From Sabellastarte sp. h YS-2021 (taxonomy: Eukaryota > Annelida > Polychaeta > Sabellida > Sabellidae): a stretch of DNA of 64,000 bases. The stretch spans positions 93,842,537-93,906,536 of the forward strand of contig OZ024936.1 of the NCBI GenBank assembly GCA_964017235.1, in the 5' to 3' direction. The notes below the pieces were generated by a model. That model saw only the letters and a list, made by a program, of their open reading frames with translations. It did no database searches and was not told the origin of the DNA. The position numbers and the translations under genes are program-made. Positions 43,798 through 56,310 of the stretch are shown here, piece by piece. How positions within the stretch are numbered: position 1 is the stretch's first letter; each line of letters opens with the position of its first letter.

Positions 43798-43803
43798 AAT
43801 AAA
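43798..43803 (+). terminator. Poly(A) signal of the SLC23 gene
   Basis: AATAAA 109 bases after the stop codon, followed within 30 bases by a T- and GT-rich stretch (TTTTTGTTATATC). It is the first canonical signal downstream. Confidence 0.75.
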
Positions 43804-43884
43804 GCTTTTTGTTATATCATACAAGCTGTCTTCTTTTATGTAATACAAAGCTTAAAAGCTGCATTCTGTGCAGGTTTTTAAACC

Positions 43885-44460
43885 TGGAGCCGAGTTAACA
43901 AATGGTCTTAGCCTGGTCCATGGCAAAAAGTTAAGAATTTCGACTCAAACTTTTGGAACATTTTAGTAGAGCCCATGGGCTCCATTTATGGATTTCACCA
44001 AGTCTCAGTCTAAGCTTTTATCTAAGTGACTTGCTCAAATGTTAAGCCAGGTAGGTATTGGACTTAAGTTTTGTAAACAGAGGCTCAAATATGGCTGTCA
44101 TGATTTTTTCTCCACTTCAAAATTTGTAATGGCTGAAAATTAGGTACAAGTATAAAAAACAACCTGCTAAAGCAGTATTGGATGTTATGTGTTTACAAGG
44201 TTTCCCATCACAAATTACACTTTACCAGAGATAAAATATGTCAAAGAACATATGTCATCAGTAAAATATCTCGACGACTAGAAAGGGTCACGTGACAGAA
44301 AACCTCTTTGGGTATTTGATAAGCTTGGTCTCAACTGAGACCCTTCTATGAAAATTGTTTGATACAAAAACCTTGGCTGAGCCAAAAGACTCACATTTGA
44401 GCCAGTGGCTCCTGAGACTGGGCCAAGACCTTTTGTGAAATCAGCCTTATAGCTCCTAGA
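43885..44460. mobile_element. MITE (TTTCACAAA family), fullest copy
   Basis: Left 'gagccgagttaacaaatggt' followed by 'cttagcctggtcc'; right end in reverse complement 'aaggctgatttcacaaaagg'. Interior includes 'aaatattttactgatgacat' type sequence in inverse. Non-coding; 80 bases after the SLC23 poly(A) signal. Confidence 0.75.
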
Positions 44461-45779
44461 GAGCTCATATATAACAAACAATAGATCCAGCTACAGCATC
44501 ATATTTTTGTAAATCCCATATTTAATATTAACGAACCAAATAAAATACTTACTATAAAGACTATCAAGACAATTCCCTTCCAAACAAGAGCTCTCAGAGA
44601 GTATACTTCCAACACCTCAAATATTGCTTATGCGAGTGTATTGATAAAAATAAAACAATTTATATAAATAAAAAAATTTAAATAATCACGATTATATAAT
44701 TTATTGATAATATTATTATAATACAATTACTATAATAAAAGATTTTGTAAAGTTCTCCAAATAAAAACAATTCTACCTGAAACCAGTATAATTTATTGCA
44801 ACACAATTTCTGTGAGAGTGAATGTATCTGAGATGGAACATTCAATTTGGATTATAAAGCGAGTCAAGATTGATACCTCTGTAGTACAACATTTGGTTTT
44901 CAAGATCTTTGCCATAGTGCAAAATATTGCACACAGTTGTTTAACAAACACTATCCCAAACTGGATAAGTGCCAAAGTGATGCCCACTGGGGGAAGCCAA
45001 TGGTGAATTAGGGTAAGTAATGATACTTCAAACAAAATTTTGTGGCACTGGAAGAAAGTTAAGCCTAATACCTAGCCGAGACCTTTCTCCAGAGGCCAAG
45101 GCAAGATTCTCTGAGGGTCGATGAAATATCAAACATGTTCGATATTTTTTCTGACCCACAACAACAAGCGGAAACTACAACTGATCCTAACTGACTGTAA
45201 ACATTGCTTATGACCCTCGAAAAATGCATATTTACGGAGTCATCCCAATGAAACACCAGCTTGATCCTGACTGTGGCTCTGCCCACATGGAAACCATCCC
45301 ATCTTGTCTGTCTCCATCATAGTCACCTCTCATCTTCTCTTAAACTGTTACCATCTTGTCAGGAAGCACTTTTAGACCTGTCTGAGTCTAGTATCCCGAC
45401 ATCATTCCACAACAGGCCATAGAATAATACCGACTGTACGTGAAAGGAAACGGCCTGTCATAAAGATCCCCAACCTGATGGGAAGTCTCCAAGTCTTTGG
45501 TCACAGATTCATTAACATGGCAGTAGGACAAGCCGGAAACACACCAGGTCAAGATGCAAACGGAAACCAACAAGTTACAGCAACAGACATGCCAGGAAGT
45601 GTGTAAGACAGGCTTGCTTCATTTTACTGACCCACGGCTTGTCGGTTATGCAATCTGTGGGTTTAAAGATGAGTTGGCCTGTGGAATGCATCATTTGGAT
45701 TTTCAACTCTGACAGACAACTGGCAGCGTTCAGAGAGGCTCGTGTTTTTTTAAAACAAATTAGCTTAAAATTCAGTGTA
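44461..45779. other. Unassigned repeats, no gene
   Basis: Very AT-rich to about 44780. At 45110-45150 is a piece of the 3279-3975 element with the near-palindrome GAAATATCAAACATGTTCGA. The opposing short ORFs at 44793-45035 and 45388-45573 show no known domain. Confidence 0.45.
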
Positions 45780-46690
45780 CAGATATAACTTTGGCTGGCT
45801 AGGTGATGGGATTTTGTTTTTACAAAAGAATGTGAGGAAGACAGAAGGCCCCAAAGACACACCGACAGAGTTTGAGTTGAGAGATACAGCTGCTGGAATA
45901 CAGAGGAGGAGGGAAGAGAGAGAACAGAGAGAGAGGGGGGGGGGGCAGTGAAACAACAGAGAGAGAAGGGTAGAGGGGTAAGCCTGGAGGGTGGACACTC
46001 CAGAGGAAGAAACTTCCCAGACAGTGGAGGGAATGGCTGAAAAAAGACCAAGAACTGAGAGGAGTGAAGGTTAAATGGATACAGAGGGTGAAGGAGAGGC
46101 GGGCAAATCACAATGTCAATCCAGGTGCAAGGAAGGACATGTGATGAACATTTGCTTAACAGATTCAGATTAGGTATACTTTGTCGAGGATCATGAGGAG
46201 CTTAATGAAGGTGTGCAAGACTTGGTTCAAATCCCAAAGGACTCACTATGGAAAAACTCCAACTCTAGGCAGGCTCCCAAGGAAATTATAGAGGCAAAAC
46301 TGGATCCAGGACAAGTTCAACTTCTTCAAGACCCTCATCAGAAGGGCCTCAGCAAAGCTTCAGGCTTCAAGTCCCCATAGAGAGGAGTCAGTGCTAGTGC
46401 AGCCTCAGCCCACATTTCATGAGGGTCCATGGATAGCGTAAGAGTGGAGACCAGCATCCTCTCTGACACAACACACCAGCCACCCAGTGGCAGTACTGCC
46501 GGTACCAGTGTAGTGACTCAACCTTCAACAGTCAACCAGCAGGTCATGCACCAATTTGTCCCAGATTTTGGGCACATGCAGGAGACCATCAGAACAGCCT
46601 TCTGCAACTACCTGGCATCTGAAGTTGAAAACTTGGAGGAAAGAATTTTAGAAATGAGACGGTTAAACTTTTAAGTGGGATATACAGCAG
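45780..46690 (+). mobile_element. PIF/Harbinger-type element, MADF-like ORF copy
   Basis: Parallels 17215-16425 in order: 'agaatgtgaggaagac', 'gagagatacagctgctggaa', 'catgtgatgaacatttgctt' and 'aacagattcagatt' with the frame for NICLTDSD then VEDHEELNEG, then 'catgagggtccatggatag'. The last part is a clean ORF at 46429-46674 ending LEERILEMRRLNF, a coiled-coil-like end. Many stops precede it. Confidence 0.6.
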
Positions 46691-47840
46691 GGCTGAATCC
46701 CTGTCAGCCACAGCAACCTACACGTCTTAGGAGCTCCAGTACCACTTCCACGTATGTGGCACAGACTTATCAGTAGCAGAAGCCAGCAGCAGAAGCCACA
46801 GAATATATCTTGCATATTCCAGAAAACCAGATGCCAGCAGGCCAGGGCTTACAACCGGTTCAACAGACCCAAGTGGTGCCCAGATGACAGCACAAACCTA
46901 AGGAGCCACAGACTTCTTACATAACTTACGACCAACAACCTGGGACTTCAAAACAGATACATTTCACCATCAGCCAGAGCAAGGTCTTCAACCTACTGTC
47001 AGTGTCCGCTGTCACAGGTGAAGAAAGTGCACACATCATCTCAGAACTCACTAGCATTTTTGGGAATGAGCATCAGTCACAAGCAAACTACAGATGGATA
47101 CACCTCAACTGTTAACACCAAGTGACCCGTGTCAACATGTCACCTCTCCTACAACCACCCAGCAGCAAGAGCCTCCTCAGCAGCCAGCCAAGTGCCCCAG
47201 CAGTAAATCAAGCCCAAGCAGCAGATGCAGTAGATTTTACTGCACCTACCTACAAACCGTCCTTTTCAGGACCGCTGCTGCAAAATGTCCTTTTCAGGAC
47301 AACAGCTAATTCATAGATCCTTCTCAGAACCAACCGAATCCTCCCAAAACAATTACTAAGCTACATGTTAAAAAATCTCAAAACAAAAAACCATTACACA
47401 GACCAAACACAAGGCCCCAAAACACAAGAAATGAGAAAATATTTTGACCTTTGACAAATTTTTCATATTTGAAAAATACTTTTGACTTACAAAATTGACT
47501 AAACGATTTTGAACATTGAGATTTTTTAAGTTTGAAAAAAAAAAATTTCAAAAAACTGACCTTTCACTCTTAAACTATGAGAAACTTTGAAAGTTATAAA
47601 AAGATTTTGATACTTCACAAAGTGTCACAGTTAGAAATATTTTTTTTGAAATTTACTGTGGGGGATTAAAAATGGTGTACAAGTTATTAAACAGTATTAT
47701 GGGACTTGTTATTGATATGAAATTGTTTGAAATATTATTGGGAATTTCCTTGCAATGTTTGAGAAATTTGTTGGAAATTTGTGGGACATTGTTGTATGAC
47801 TAGAAGTTTTTGGAACAATTGGGTAGTACTGAAAAGGACT
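46690..47840. other. Gln/Pro/Thr-rich degenerate sequence of the Harbinger-like element
   Basis: Broken + frames are rich in Gln, Pro, Thr and Ser (for example TSYITYDQQPGTSKQIHFTI near 46912-46975). From about 47370 the sequence is A/T-rich with no pattern. It probably belongs to the element between its two ORFs, but no domain is recognised. Confidence 0.4.
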
Positions 47841-48490
47841 GACAGATGCCAGCTTCCTTTGCAAGGGTAGTTCCTCTTCACATCTCAGATCCTGTCCTCC
47901 TGCCCAGCCAAGGTCTCGCTGATGCTTTGCCTCCCCCAAAGGATTCCTGTGGTTTTCATCAGGCACACATACCACTGCTTTATTTGGTATGGCTGCTATG
48001 TCATCTGCTGGGGTGGGTGCCCTGTCTAGTCTACCTTGGTGTGTTCTCAGCATGTTTTGCAACATAGCACATGTAAAATAATGTTTTCAGCCTTTGCTCC
48101 ATTGTGCCTGGTAGGATCCTGAATCTGCTTGCCAGGATTCCAAACACATTCTCAATAACCCCTTGCCTCTTGAGATCCTGTAGTTGGATATTTTCTCTTG
48201 CCTTGTGAGTTGTCTTCTGCTGTAGGCTTTGACAAGCCATGCCATCAAGGCAAAGGCGTCTTCACCCAGCAAAAAGCAGTGCTAATCTGGCCCTGCCTCC
48301 CCCAGGGGTTCACATGCCGAAAGGCCAAGGTGTAATCCTCGATCTTCAACTTGCTGCGATGAAATATCTGCATCTGATAAAGATCCATTTGACCCCACAT
48401 GAACCCGGAGGAATTTGTAATCAGCATTGTCCATGGCTAGCAGCACCAGGGAAACGAAGTTGGATACTGGTTGGATCTTCCTCAAAAGAA
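47840..48490 (-). pseudogene. PIF/Harbinger (DDE_Tnp_4-type) transposase remnant
   Basis: On -, successive broken frames read [66 protein letters not shown] and, near the end, APTPADDIAAIPNKAVVCVP. These follow the C-terminal two thirds of Harbinger nucleases (VD..Y.F..VD.G..G..SD, L.GD.AF.L..WL..PY, N..LS..R...E..FG.L..R). The last Asp block and Glu are recognisable. Frameshifts at about 48240 and 48060 kill it. Upstream it is interrupted by a SINE at 48572. Confidence 0.85.
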
Positions 48491-48571
48491 AATCTTAAGA
48501 TGCGTCTTGGTCCAACTGAGGTCTCATTAAATTTCAAGTGATCTTGAAAAGTAATCTTGATTTTCTTATTT

Positions 48572-48876
48572 ATACATTTATTTATCTGGGGTTTTAAGCG
48601 CTTTCAACACTGCACTGGTCGTATCACGACAGGCAGTTTTGTGGTCAGAGGAAACCAGTACATACAGTTGGTCCTGGTCATATCACGACAGGTAGTTTTG
48701 TGGTCAGGGGAAACCAGTACATATAGTTGGTTCCGTACTGCAAACTGCAAACCATCAGTAAGCAACTATCAACTTTCCCACATATGGTCTGGGGTCTGAA
48801 TCCCAGACATCAGAGGTGGAGGGGGGGGGGGGGGGGGGGGGGCGAGTGTGTTACCACTGTGCCAACGTGGCCCCTG
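48572..48876 (-). mobile_element. tRNA-derived SINE (family 1), - strand, internally duplicated
   Basis: The + text runs tail to head: 'ggggttttaagcgctttcaa', then a ~57-bp block 'catatcacgacaggtagttt' to 'aaccagtacatatagttgg' present twice, then head remains up to 'gccaacgtggcccct'. A G run (about 20) replaces the head middle. Target duplication GATTT(T/C)CTTATTT at 48559-48571 and 48877-48889 (one mismatch). Confidence 0.85.
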
Positions 48877-48889
48877 GATTTCCTTATTT

Positions 48890-51330
48890 CGTAATTTGGT
48901 GAAGGTGTGCAGTGTCTGAGTGCTCTTGCTTTGTACATTTTTATTGTATACTTGATCATGGTACCTCTTAATGATTGCGTGCACAGATATGCAAGTCTTA
49001 TCCATTTGATCAATGGGACCTACTGTCCAAAGGAGTATTGAGATGCATAGAATTGGACAGTTCTACAAATGTGATGTCTTATAATAATGTAGGGCCATGA
49101 GGCATCATATGTGCCCTCGTTTGACCTATACTGGGAATACACCATCACATTAGAATTTGATCATCTTCAATTCCACAATGAGAAAAGCTAAGAAAGTATG
49201 GAGACCTGAAGTAACTTAAGAAAACACTGGTTACCTGCCCTGGACCTTGTTGACTGGCATAAAGTGGGAAAACATTATGAAAACAAAGACACAAAATATT
49301 GATTTTTTACACTTTTATTTTTCTCTCTTATGAGTGTATTTTTTGGTATATATACAATTGCACTATTCTGTCCATTAAAGATTAAAAACTTCATACTGTA
49401 CAGTGATATATAAAGCAAAATAAAGCTGTTTTTTTTTCATTTTAAATTCTATGTTTACTAGAGGCTAAGGTTTGACCCAAGCGCAATCTGTGCATTATAT
49501 ATATATATACATATATATATCTAATTCCAAACCATTAGTTATTAGCTTGTATGTGACTTGTGGAATGTTAACTTACCAGAAAACAGACACGAAAACTTGT
49601 ACAGCAATTTGATGAAATTTGCCATATTCTGTGAAATTCGCTTGTGTGTAAATTCCCTTTTATTTCCATATGATGAATTTTTTATACATATGTAATTTTA
49701 GTGCCTATATTTAGGTCTCGGATCTTTCCTGATAATATTGGCACATATTTGGATTACCACGTCACATTATCTGGCAAATTTCACACTTATTACTCACTCC
49801 TTGTGAAAAGATTTCTAAAGAAAACTACTGGAAACACACAACGGGAAGACTGAATAGTCTGAGCAAGGCTAACATAGGATAAGGAAATGAACCATGTCAC
49901 AAAGATATTCTACTGTTACTGTTTCAATTTTAACATTTATTTTTTCAGTTTTAAGTTGAAATATGGCACATATTAACATCAATTTACACACAAAAAAGTC
50001 ACACATAAATGCAAGATTTCCAACAAGAAAAACTACATTGTTTCTATTATTCCGTGTCTTAATATTTCACCACTACTGTATTTCTTTCATAGTGAACATT
50101 TTGCACAGAGATACATATTTTTTTTTACAGTTTACCGCTCCACACCATAACTTGGCACAAAACAGAATATTGATCAATCAGATTGACCTTTGCAACAGAC
50201 CCTACCAAATAAGGTAATGGTGAAGATAGCTTATGTCGGCACAAACATACTACACCATTGTTTCCAGGGCTTTCTGTTCACAGATCAAGGCTTACGACAA
50301 CTTGGGGTGCTGAGTACTAATAGGTATTATATTATTGCACATTAAAATAACATAGTAAACAAGTTGGTCGATTAGATGTTTTGTGGGTAAACTACATGCA
50401 CAACTTTGGACTTTTGTATGCATATTTTACACAAAGAAATCCACTTTATTGCACTAAAAGTAAGCAGAAATAAGGATTTTTGTGTCCAAGCTGTCCCACC
50501 TTACGGCAACTTTAGATGGTGTTTTGAGTAACTTTAGATGGTGCTGTTTTCTGGTACAAAATATAAAAATCTTTAATCTTTCTTGTTTGGTGTAAATAAG
50601 TATGGATTTCTTAAGAGTGAAGTAGGCATCCACCACAAACACTTGTACACATATACATCAACAAAAACCTGGTGACTTTACTAACCTCTAATAAACCCCA
50701 GTAGCTTGATGCTTTTTTTGTCAAAAGGCCCAAAGTAAAAATTTTGTTAAATGTTTCACAGCATGAGAAATCTCAAAGGCTTGTGTTTCTAGAGATCAGC
50801 TTTTTCTTTAGTTTCATTCTTTTTTGTCTCAAGACTTTAACGAATTGTGCACTACTCTAGTGTTTCTCATTGCTTTGCAGCTTCAGCATATGGAGCTAAA
50901 CATCAGTCTTATTGAACAAAACTTTATGAAGGGCAGTGGAATAAAATTTTTCACACAAGTTAAACACTTTCCTGAAAACGTTCGGTTAATTCTCTATCTC
51001 CCTGGGCAACACACACGGCCAATAAAGTTCAAAATACAAAGTATTATAGTAAATATTCCCATATTAGATCTACACTTATTGTGCCTTTCCACTGATTTTT
51101 AGGCAGAACTCTTTTTTTGATAATTAAGTCCTCTCAAATACATATATTTACCATGGATGTAACATACCAAATTTGCATGTTTTTTTTTGTCAGGGTCATA
51201 AAGGCCGGGTCTGTAACATCGGGATTTTGGTATTGAAGACCAATTCACTTGAATACTATGACACTTTACATTTTGACTAACAGCACACAATAGTGAGAGA
51301 AAACGTTAAATATCAGAAACAAACTCCAAG
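48890..51330. other. No gene seen
   Basis: AT-rich; a (TA)n stretch at about 49496-49522. The short ORFs show no family resemblance. It could be 3' flank of the - strand gene at 61 kb, but nothing shows this. Confidence 0.4.
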
Positions 51331-51339
51331 TTTGAAGAA

Positions 51340-51590
51340 ATTGTAAACTTTTATCTCATATTTTTCTATATTGTTTGTATTACTTTTATATTGATTTCTT
51401 TCGAAACAACTGCCATGTTTTGTTTTCTTCAATTACAATTTCTGTGGGTAATCCTACTCGACTGGGGATATATGTTAGAACACAAATTTTTTTTGATGTC
51501 CCGGAATTGGTACAGTTTTACACTGGCGGGATACCGAAATGGAAACTCTGCTACCAGCCCTGCCCTATTGCCCTCTGGGAACACAACTAT
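51340..51590. repeat. Segmental repeat, copy 1 (uninterrupted)
   Basis: 'gaagaaattgtaaacttttatc', then 'gatttctttcgaaac', 'aactgccatgttttgttttc', 'gaacacaaattttttttgat' and 'ccagccctgccctattg'. The same order occurs at 55760-55800 plus 56134-56310, where a hairpin MITE separates the first block from the rest. Confidence 0.75.
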
Positions 51591-51664
51591 CACTCGTATA
51601 CATGAAGAAACTGAAGCTTGAAGAATTTGCTTTCACCAAAACCATATAAATTTATATTTTTTTT

Positions 51665-51815
51665 CTTTTTTAATTGGGGTTTTAAGTCACTTTCAACACT
51701 GTACAGGTCATATCACGAAGGGTAGTTTCACGGGCATAGGAAACCAGTACATACAGTTCGTCAGGGTTGTGTACTGTAAACTGCCGACAAACGGCAAGCA
51801 ACTACCTTTCCAGGA
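51665..51815 (-). mobile_element. tRNA-derived SINE (family 1), truncated
   Basis: 'ttggggttttaagtcacttt' to 'caacactgtacaggtcatat', then 'gaaaccagtacatacagttc', with the head missing after 'caagcaactacctttcc'. Confidence 0.8.
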
Positions 51816-51819
51816 GAGG

Positions 51820-54800
51820 CCCTGGATAAATACTATATGTTGTCATTAGATGAACTCAACCCAAAACAACTGAGAAGAGAGTGAGGTAATTAAATGTAAA
51901 ACACCCACTCAGCCATTTAGGTTATTTATGTTGGACATTGAAGTAACAGTCACAAGACTCACACGGACCTATTGTGAACTGCATATTGGACAGAAAACTT
52001 GTATAATATTGAATGATGTTATACATTGAAGCGTGTGTAAAAAAGGATATACAAGAATATTTCAAACACAAACTGTACATGAGACAAGCTTAAAAAAACG
52101 CATGAAAATTTGACTGACTGCAGCTATTACACTGTACAAATTTTCATATTAAGTATATTTACATGGTGTAATATCTCGAAGCAGTTCCTTGACTTCAATA
52201 AGGTGTTGGACTCTTGACAAAAACTGACATAAAGCTGGGTAACTGGATGATAACGTTAACCAACTCAAGGTACAATTGAAGCAACATACATGAATAACTT
52301 GACGTTTCACACACAGAAAATAGCCACAAGTAGAACCTAATTTAGTGCACAAAGTGTTACTTTTATTTCCCCATAGGTATAACAAGGTACAAGAAGAACC
52401 TGGAAACTCCTTTGAATCCAAAGTGTTAAGATCTTAATGTTAAAACACTACACCAGTGTCACTAAATGTGGAACGGCATAAATATTAGACAGTTGGTCAT
52501 TATCTTGTCTCATTTTTTTGTGCAATTTCCCAAAAAATGTTAAGAAATGCATTAAGTGACCCCTAATCTATGTATACCTATCACATAAACAGACATGGCT
52601 GCCTATTTTGTGTCATTATCTAATATTAATGCCGTCTAACATTAGTGACCAGACACACAGGATTACCAAGTGTGGAGTGATTACCAAGTACAAGGCATTG
52701 CGATAAGGCTGAATTATGTAATACCTTCAGTACTTTATATTTTTCAAAGTGGGTAGAACTAGAAGTTGCCATAGGTAGAATGGCTGACATTTTGCAACTT
52801 TGACTTGGACCAAATCCATTGTGTGGCAGATGATGTGAAAAAAAAACAATTATACAACAATGAATGATACTATTCACCTTGATCCCAGTATTGGGGGAAA
52901 CTCAATGTTATTAAGTTATCAAGGTTAGAGAAATCTAAAGACTTTGCGACCTTTTACAAAATATTATTTTCAAGATTTTGTTGCTATGTTTATAAGCATG
53001 TTCATTTTTACTAACTGCAATTTCTTGACAGAGAGCCTATTCAATATGGACAACGTCAGAACACATCTTTTTACATTGGTCAGATACAGATATGGATAAT
53101 GTTTAACCAACTCTTTACAACTTCCTATAGAGTTTCACAATTTGCAGTGACAATAAATACTATAGACTGATTTCAAGATCACCGAATACCCTTACTTGAC
53201 GTCCCATGACCTAATCTATGCTAAAGACAATGATATTAAAATGTTGCATTGACAGCAAAAATGAATATACACAAACTTATCAAAAGGTTGGTTTTATTTA
53301 CAATTTCACTTGCTAAAGGGACGCTCGTACAAACAACAATACAATAGAAGATGATATAATCAACTATAAAGTGGGAACAACAAAAAACTTATCTCTTTGC
53401 AATGAGGTTACAAAAAAGTAATTTTTATATTAAAGAATGCCCCTTCTTTCTGACTGGTAGGTATCATCAGTATATAACACAGGGCCCTATTTAACAGAAA
53501 CCAAACCTCCTGATATCTCGCAAAACTTTTACAACTTTTTCATCATTTACTTCAGCTGAAGGAGTTCACCTCTGAGCATATTCTAAATTGGTTGTATTTT
53601 ACTGACAAATGACCCTCAAATTCTATTTTCCCTGACTTTGACACCAGATATTGAGCATAAATACTGACATTGAAACTATATGACAAGAGCAGCAAGTCCA
53701 AACACTTGTAACAAGATAAGCAAAGGGCGTACAAATCCCTCTGTGCGTCACATGTATTCAGATCTATTCTGCTAAAATAACCACAGCTGAGACTTACTGA
53801 GATAAAAGGGACAGACACGAAATATTTCTAATTACCCAGGATCTGACTACAACAGGGTAAATTGAAATGGAGTCTTTTATTTGCTTCCACTTAAACAAAG
53901 GATTCTATGTGAAAGAATCTCATTGCACATGGTCGAAAGATGGTATTTTCGAAAAAGAGCTTTGTGGACTGTTTAACATGCAATGAAATGATTGTATGCA
54001 AGTATGTTAACAAGCAATATACTGCTATATGAATATCGATAAATGTAGCCTCCTGTGCTGTTTTCATCCTCGTTTCTAAATACCTCAAGAGACAGTATCT
54101 TTACAACTACTTTACATCTTGATCATCCAAATTTTTACGTTGATAATTTTTTTTAAGATTGACAAGAAATTGCATTACTTGTGCAGTAGTTTTGTCTTGA
54201 GTTACTTTCAGATCTTCCTTAAATATTTTTGTTTATTTTTTGATAAATGAGGTACAAGAACCTGTGAAAATGGTGCATTTTACAGGGTGAAATAATATTT
54301 TAATACTGATTGATATGCAAATAACAATTTGAGTCCTATATCAATATTGAAATTGCATTTCAATCACTACCCCAGTGACAAGTCAGTTTAGCTTATCAAT
54401 CAGGCTTGGCACCAAATCCTTCTGAAATGATTTAAATTCTATGAATCCGAATCCTTAAAGGATTTCAAGCCAAGCATTATATCAATATATAATCACTCAA
54501 GCTTGTTTGTGTCTCGGTACTTTGAAATATCAATCAAACCTTGGAACAAAATAAAGACACAGGAAGTTGAGTACGATATGTGAAAATGGACGCCCAAAGT
54601 ATTTAGAAATTCTCTACATTTTGTATCGACTGAAAATAACTACTTTCTCTAAATATGACAGTATACAGAATAAAAGACATGAAATACTTGCAATTCTTTT
54701 CAGTTAATCATTGGAAAATACATTTCTGTACAAGAATGTAGAGATATGGTTGAATAACCGATTATTTAATGTTATCAGCGATGTCACACTATTCACCGAC

Positions 54801-55759
54801 AATTAATTGAATAGCCATCAAACGGTCCATCCACTAACTACACTACATTTCAAATTTTTTAAACACTTACACTCGCCACACAGGAATTAATAGAGTTACA
54901 CTGACTAGAGAGTAGAGAACTTGAATGTGTCAGGCATTTCTACACATTTGTCATACACTAACAGCACACATCCAAAACATTGTAAATTAGCCATTTATGC
55001 CTCAAAAATACAGTAACCTCATCACCTGAGGCTTTCATATCCCTTTTTTATTGTCCATACATTAGAAACACCTGTGACAGCTGAAGGGCTGTTGGACAAG
55101 TTTGCAGTTTAGCAAGACAATAGAAATTTATTACCAAACAATATGTAGTTAATCTACATCTTACTACTGGTAGAAAAAGATATATATGACAAAGAAGAAA
55201 TTTCCATCTCCACCAGCAGTAAAGAGGCTAAAGCGAGTGAGTATAGACTTATGTTAACAAGAGCACTGAGGGAGTGACTATCTCCACCCAAGCCCGACAC
55301 CTCAACCATATTATAGGAGTGCAATGACAAAAAGTCCTTACAAAAGTCCTCCCTTGACCCACAAGTGGTTGCAGATCGTTCCAATTCTTTTGCAGTGCTA
55401 TATTAGACAAGGAGTCAAGGACCTACTTTTTTTGTAATCTTAAAAATCCTTAGCAGAGGTAATTCTAGTTTTTTCCCAAATAAGACAAGCAGACTCTGAT
55501 GAGAGTTTTTTCTGGTAGAATCTCCGACTGTCTCGGGTGAGACCACAACTGGAGTTTGTTCCAGGACAAGTTGCAATCACAATCTGCCTTCAGCCTGATA
55601 TTGTTCTGGATTGGAGATTCTATCTTACAATTGGTCGTTAACACTGGCATCTCGGTATGGCCACCATTTCCCTTTATTACTGTGATGACACTTTACAAAA
55701 TGGCCTCTCAAATACCAGCACAAATAATTTGGGGACAAAGTAAAATATGAATTATGAAG
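51820..55759. other. No gene seen
   Basis: Nearly 4 kb without recognisable coding exons, inverted repeats or known repeats. Short ORFs (for example 53552-53818 -, 55154-55384 -) lack any domain. Confidence 0.4.
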
Positions 55760-56310
55760 AAATTATAAGCTTTTATCTTGTATGTCTACAGATTTTAATA
55801 TAGGAATAACCCCCGACCAAACCATGGTATATGCAGAATTTTACTGTGGTTTGAGGTTGTAAACCCTGAGGGCAAAGCCCGAGGGGTTTATTGTGTCAAA
55901 CCCTGGTAAAATTCTGTGTATATCATGGTTTTGGAGGAGGTTATTCCTATTCTAACGTGACAAGTGTTCATTTTTTTTAAAAATATTATTTATTATTTAC
56001 ATTTTTATGACAAGAGTCGAGACAGCCATAATGAGCGATAATAGGGAGCTAAAGGGTCGTGCTGATTTTACCCATGAAGTATTTTGTTGTTCAGCAAATC
56101 AAATTCACAGACACATCTGTGTCACGTTAGAATACTTGTGTAGAGATTTCTTTGAGAACTGCCATGTTTTATTATCATGATCTTCACGTCCCGTAACAGG
56201 CCCATTCAATTGGGGTTATGCTCGAACACAATCTTTTTCGGGTGGCGTAAAATCAGAACAGTTTTGTACTTGCAGAATACCGATATAATCTACTACTGAC
56301 CCTGCCCTAC
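55760..56310. repeat. Segmental repeat, copy 2 (interrupted by a MITE)
   Basis: Blocks 'gaagaaattataagctttta' (55757-55776) and 'gatttctttgagaactgcca' (56145) onward to 'ctgaccctgccctac' (56300) match copy 1 at 51340. The intervening 55801-56133 is the hairpin MITE. Confidence 0.72.
55801..56133. mobile_element. Hairpin MITE (TAGGAATAACCCC family), copy 2
   Basis: 'taggaataacccccgaccaa' pairs with 'ggaggaggttattccta'; the internal 'gcagaattttactgtggttt' pairs with 'aaaccctggtaaaattctg'. ATTCTAACGTGACA in the middle and GTCACGTTAGAAT at the end. About 80% identical to 31298-31606. Confidence 0.85.

Noticed and set aside
45575-46111. 178-residue Ser/Pro-rich ORF on the - strand
   Set aside because: Antisense of the MADF-like Harbinger sequence; purine-rich + strand gives a stop-poor complement. 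Same for 16878-17210 (+).
48822-48842. G run as a regulatory quadruplex
   Set aside because: It lies within a broken SINE head and probably arose by slippage there; there is no gene context.
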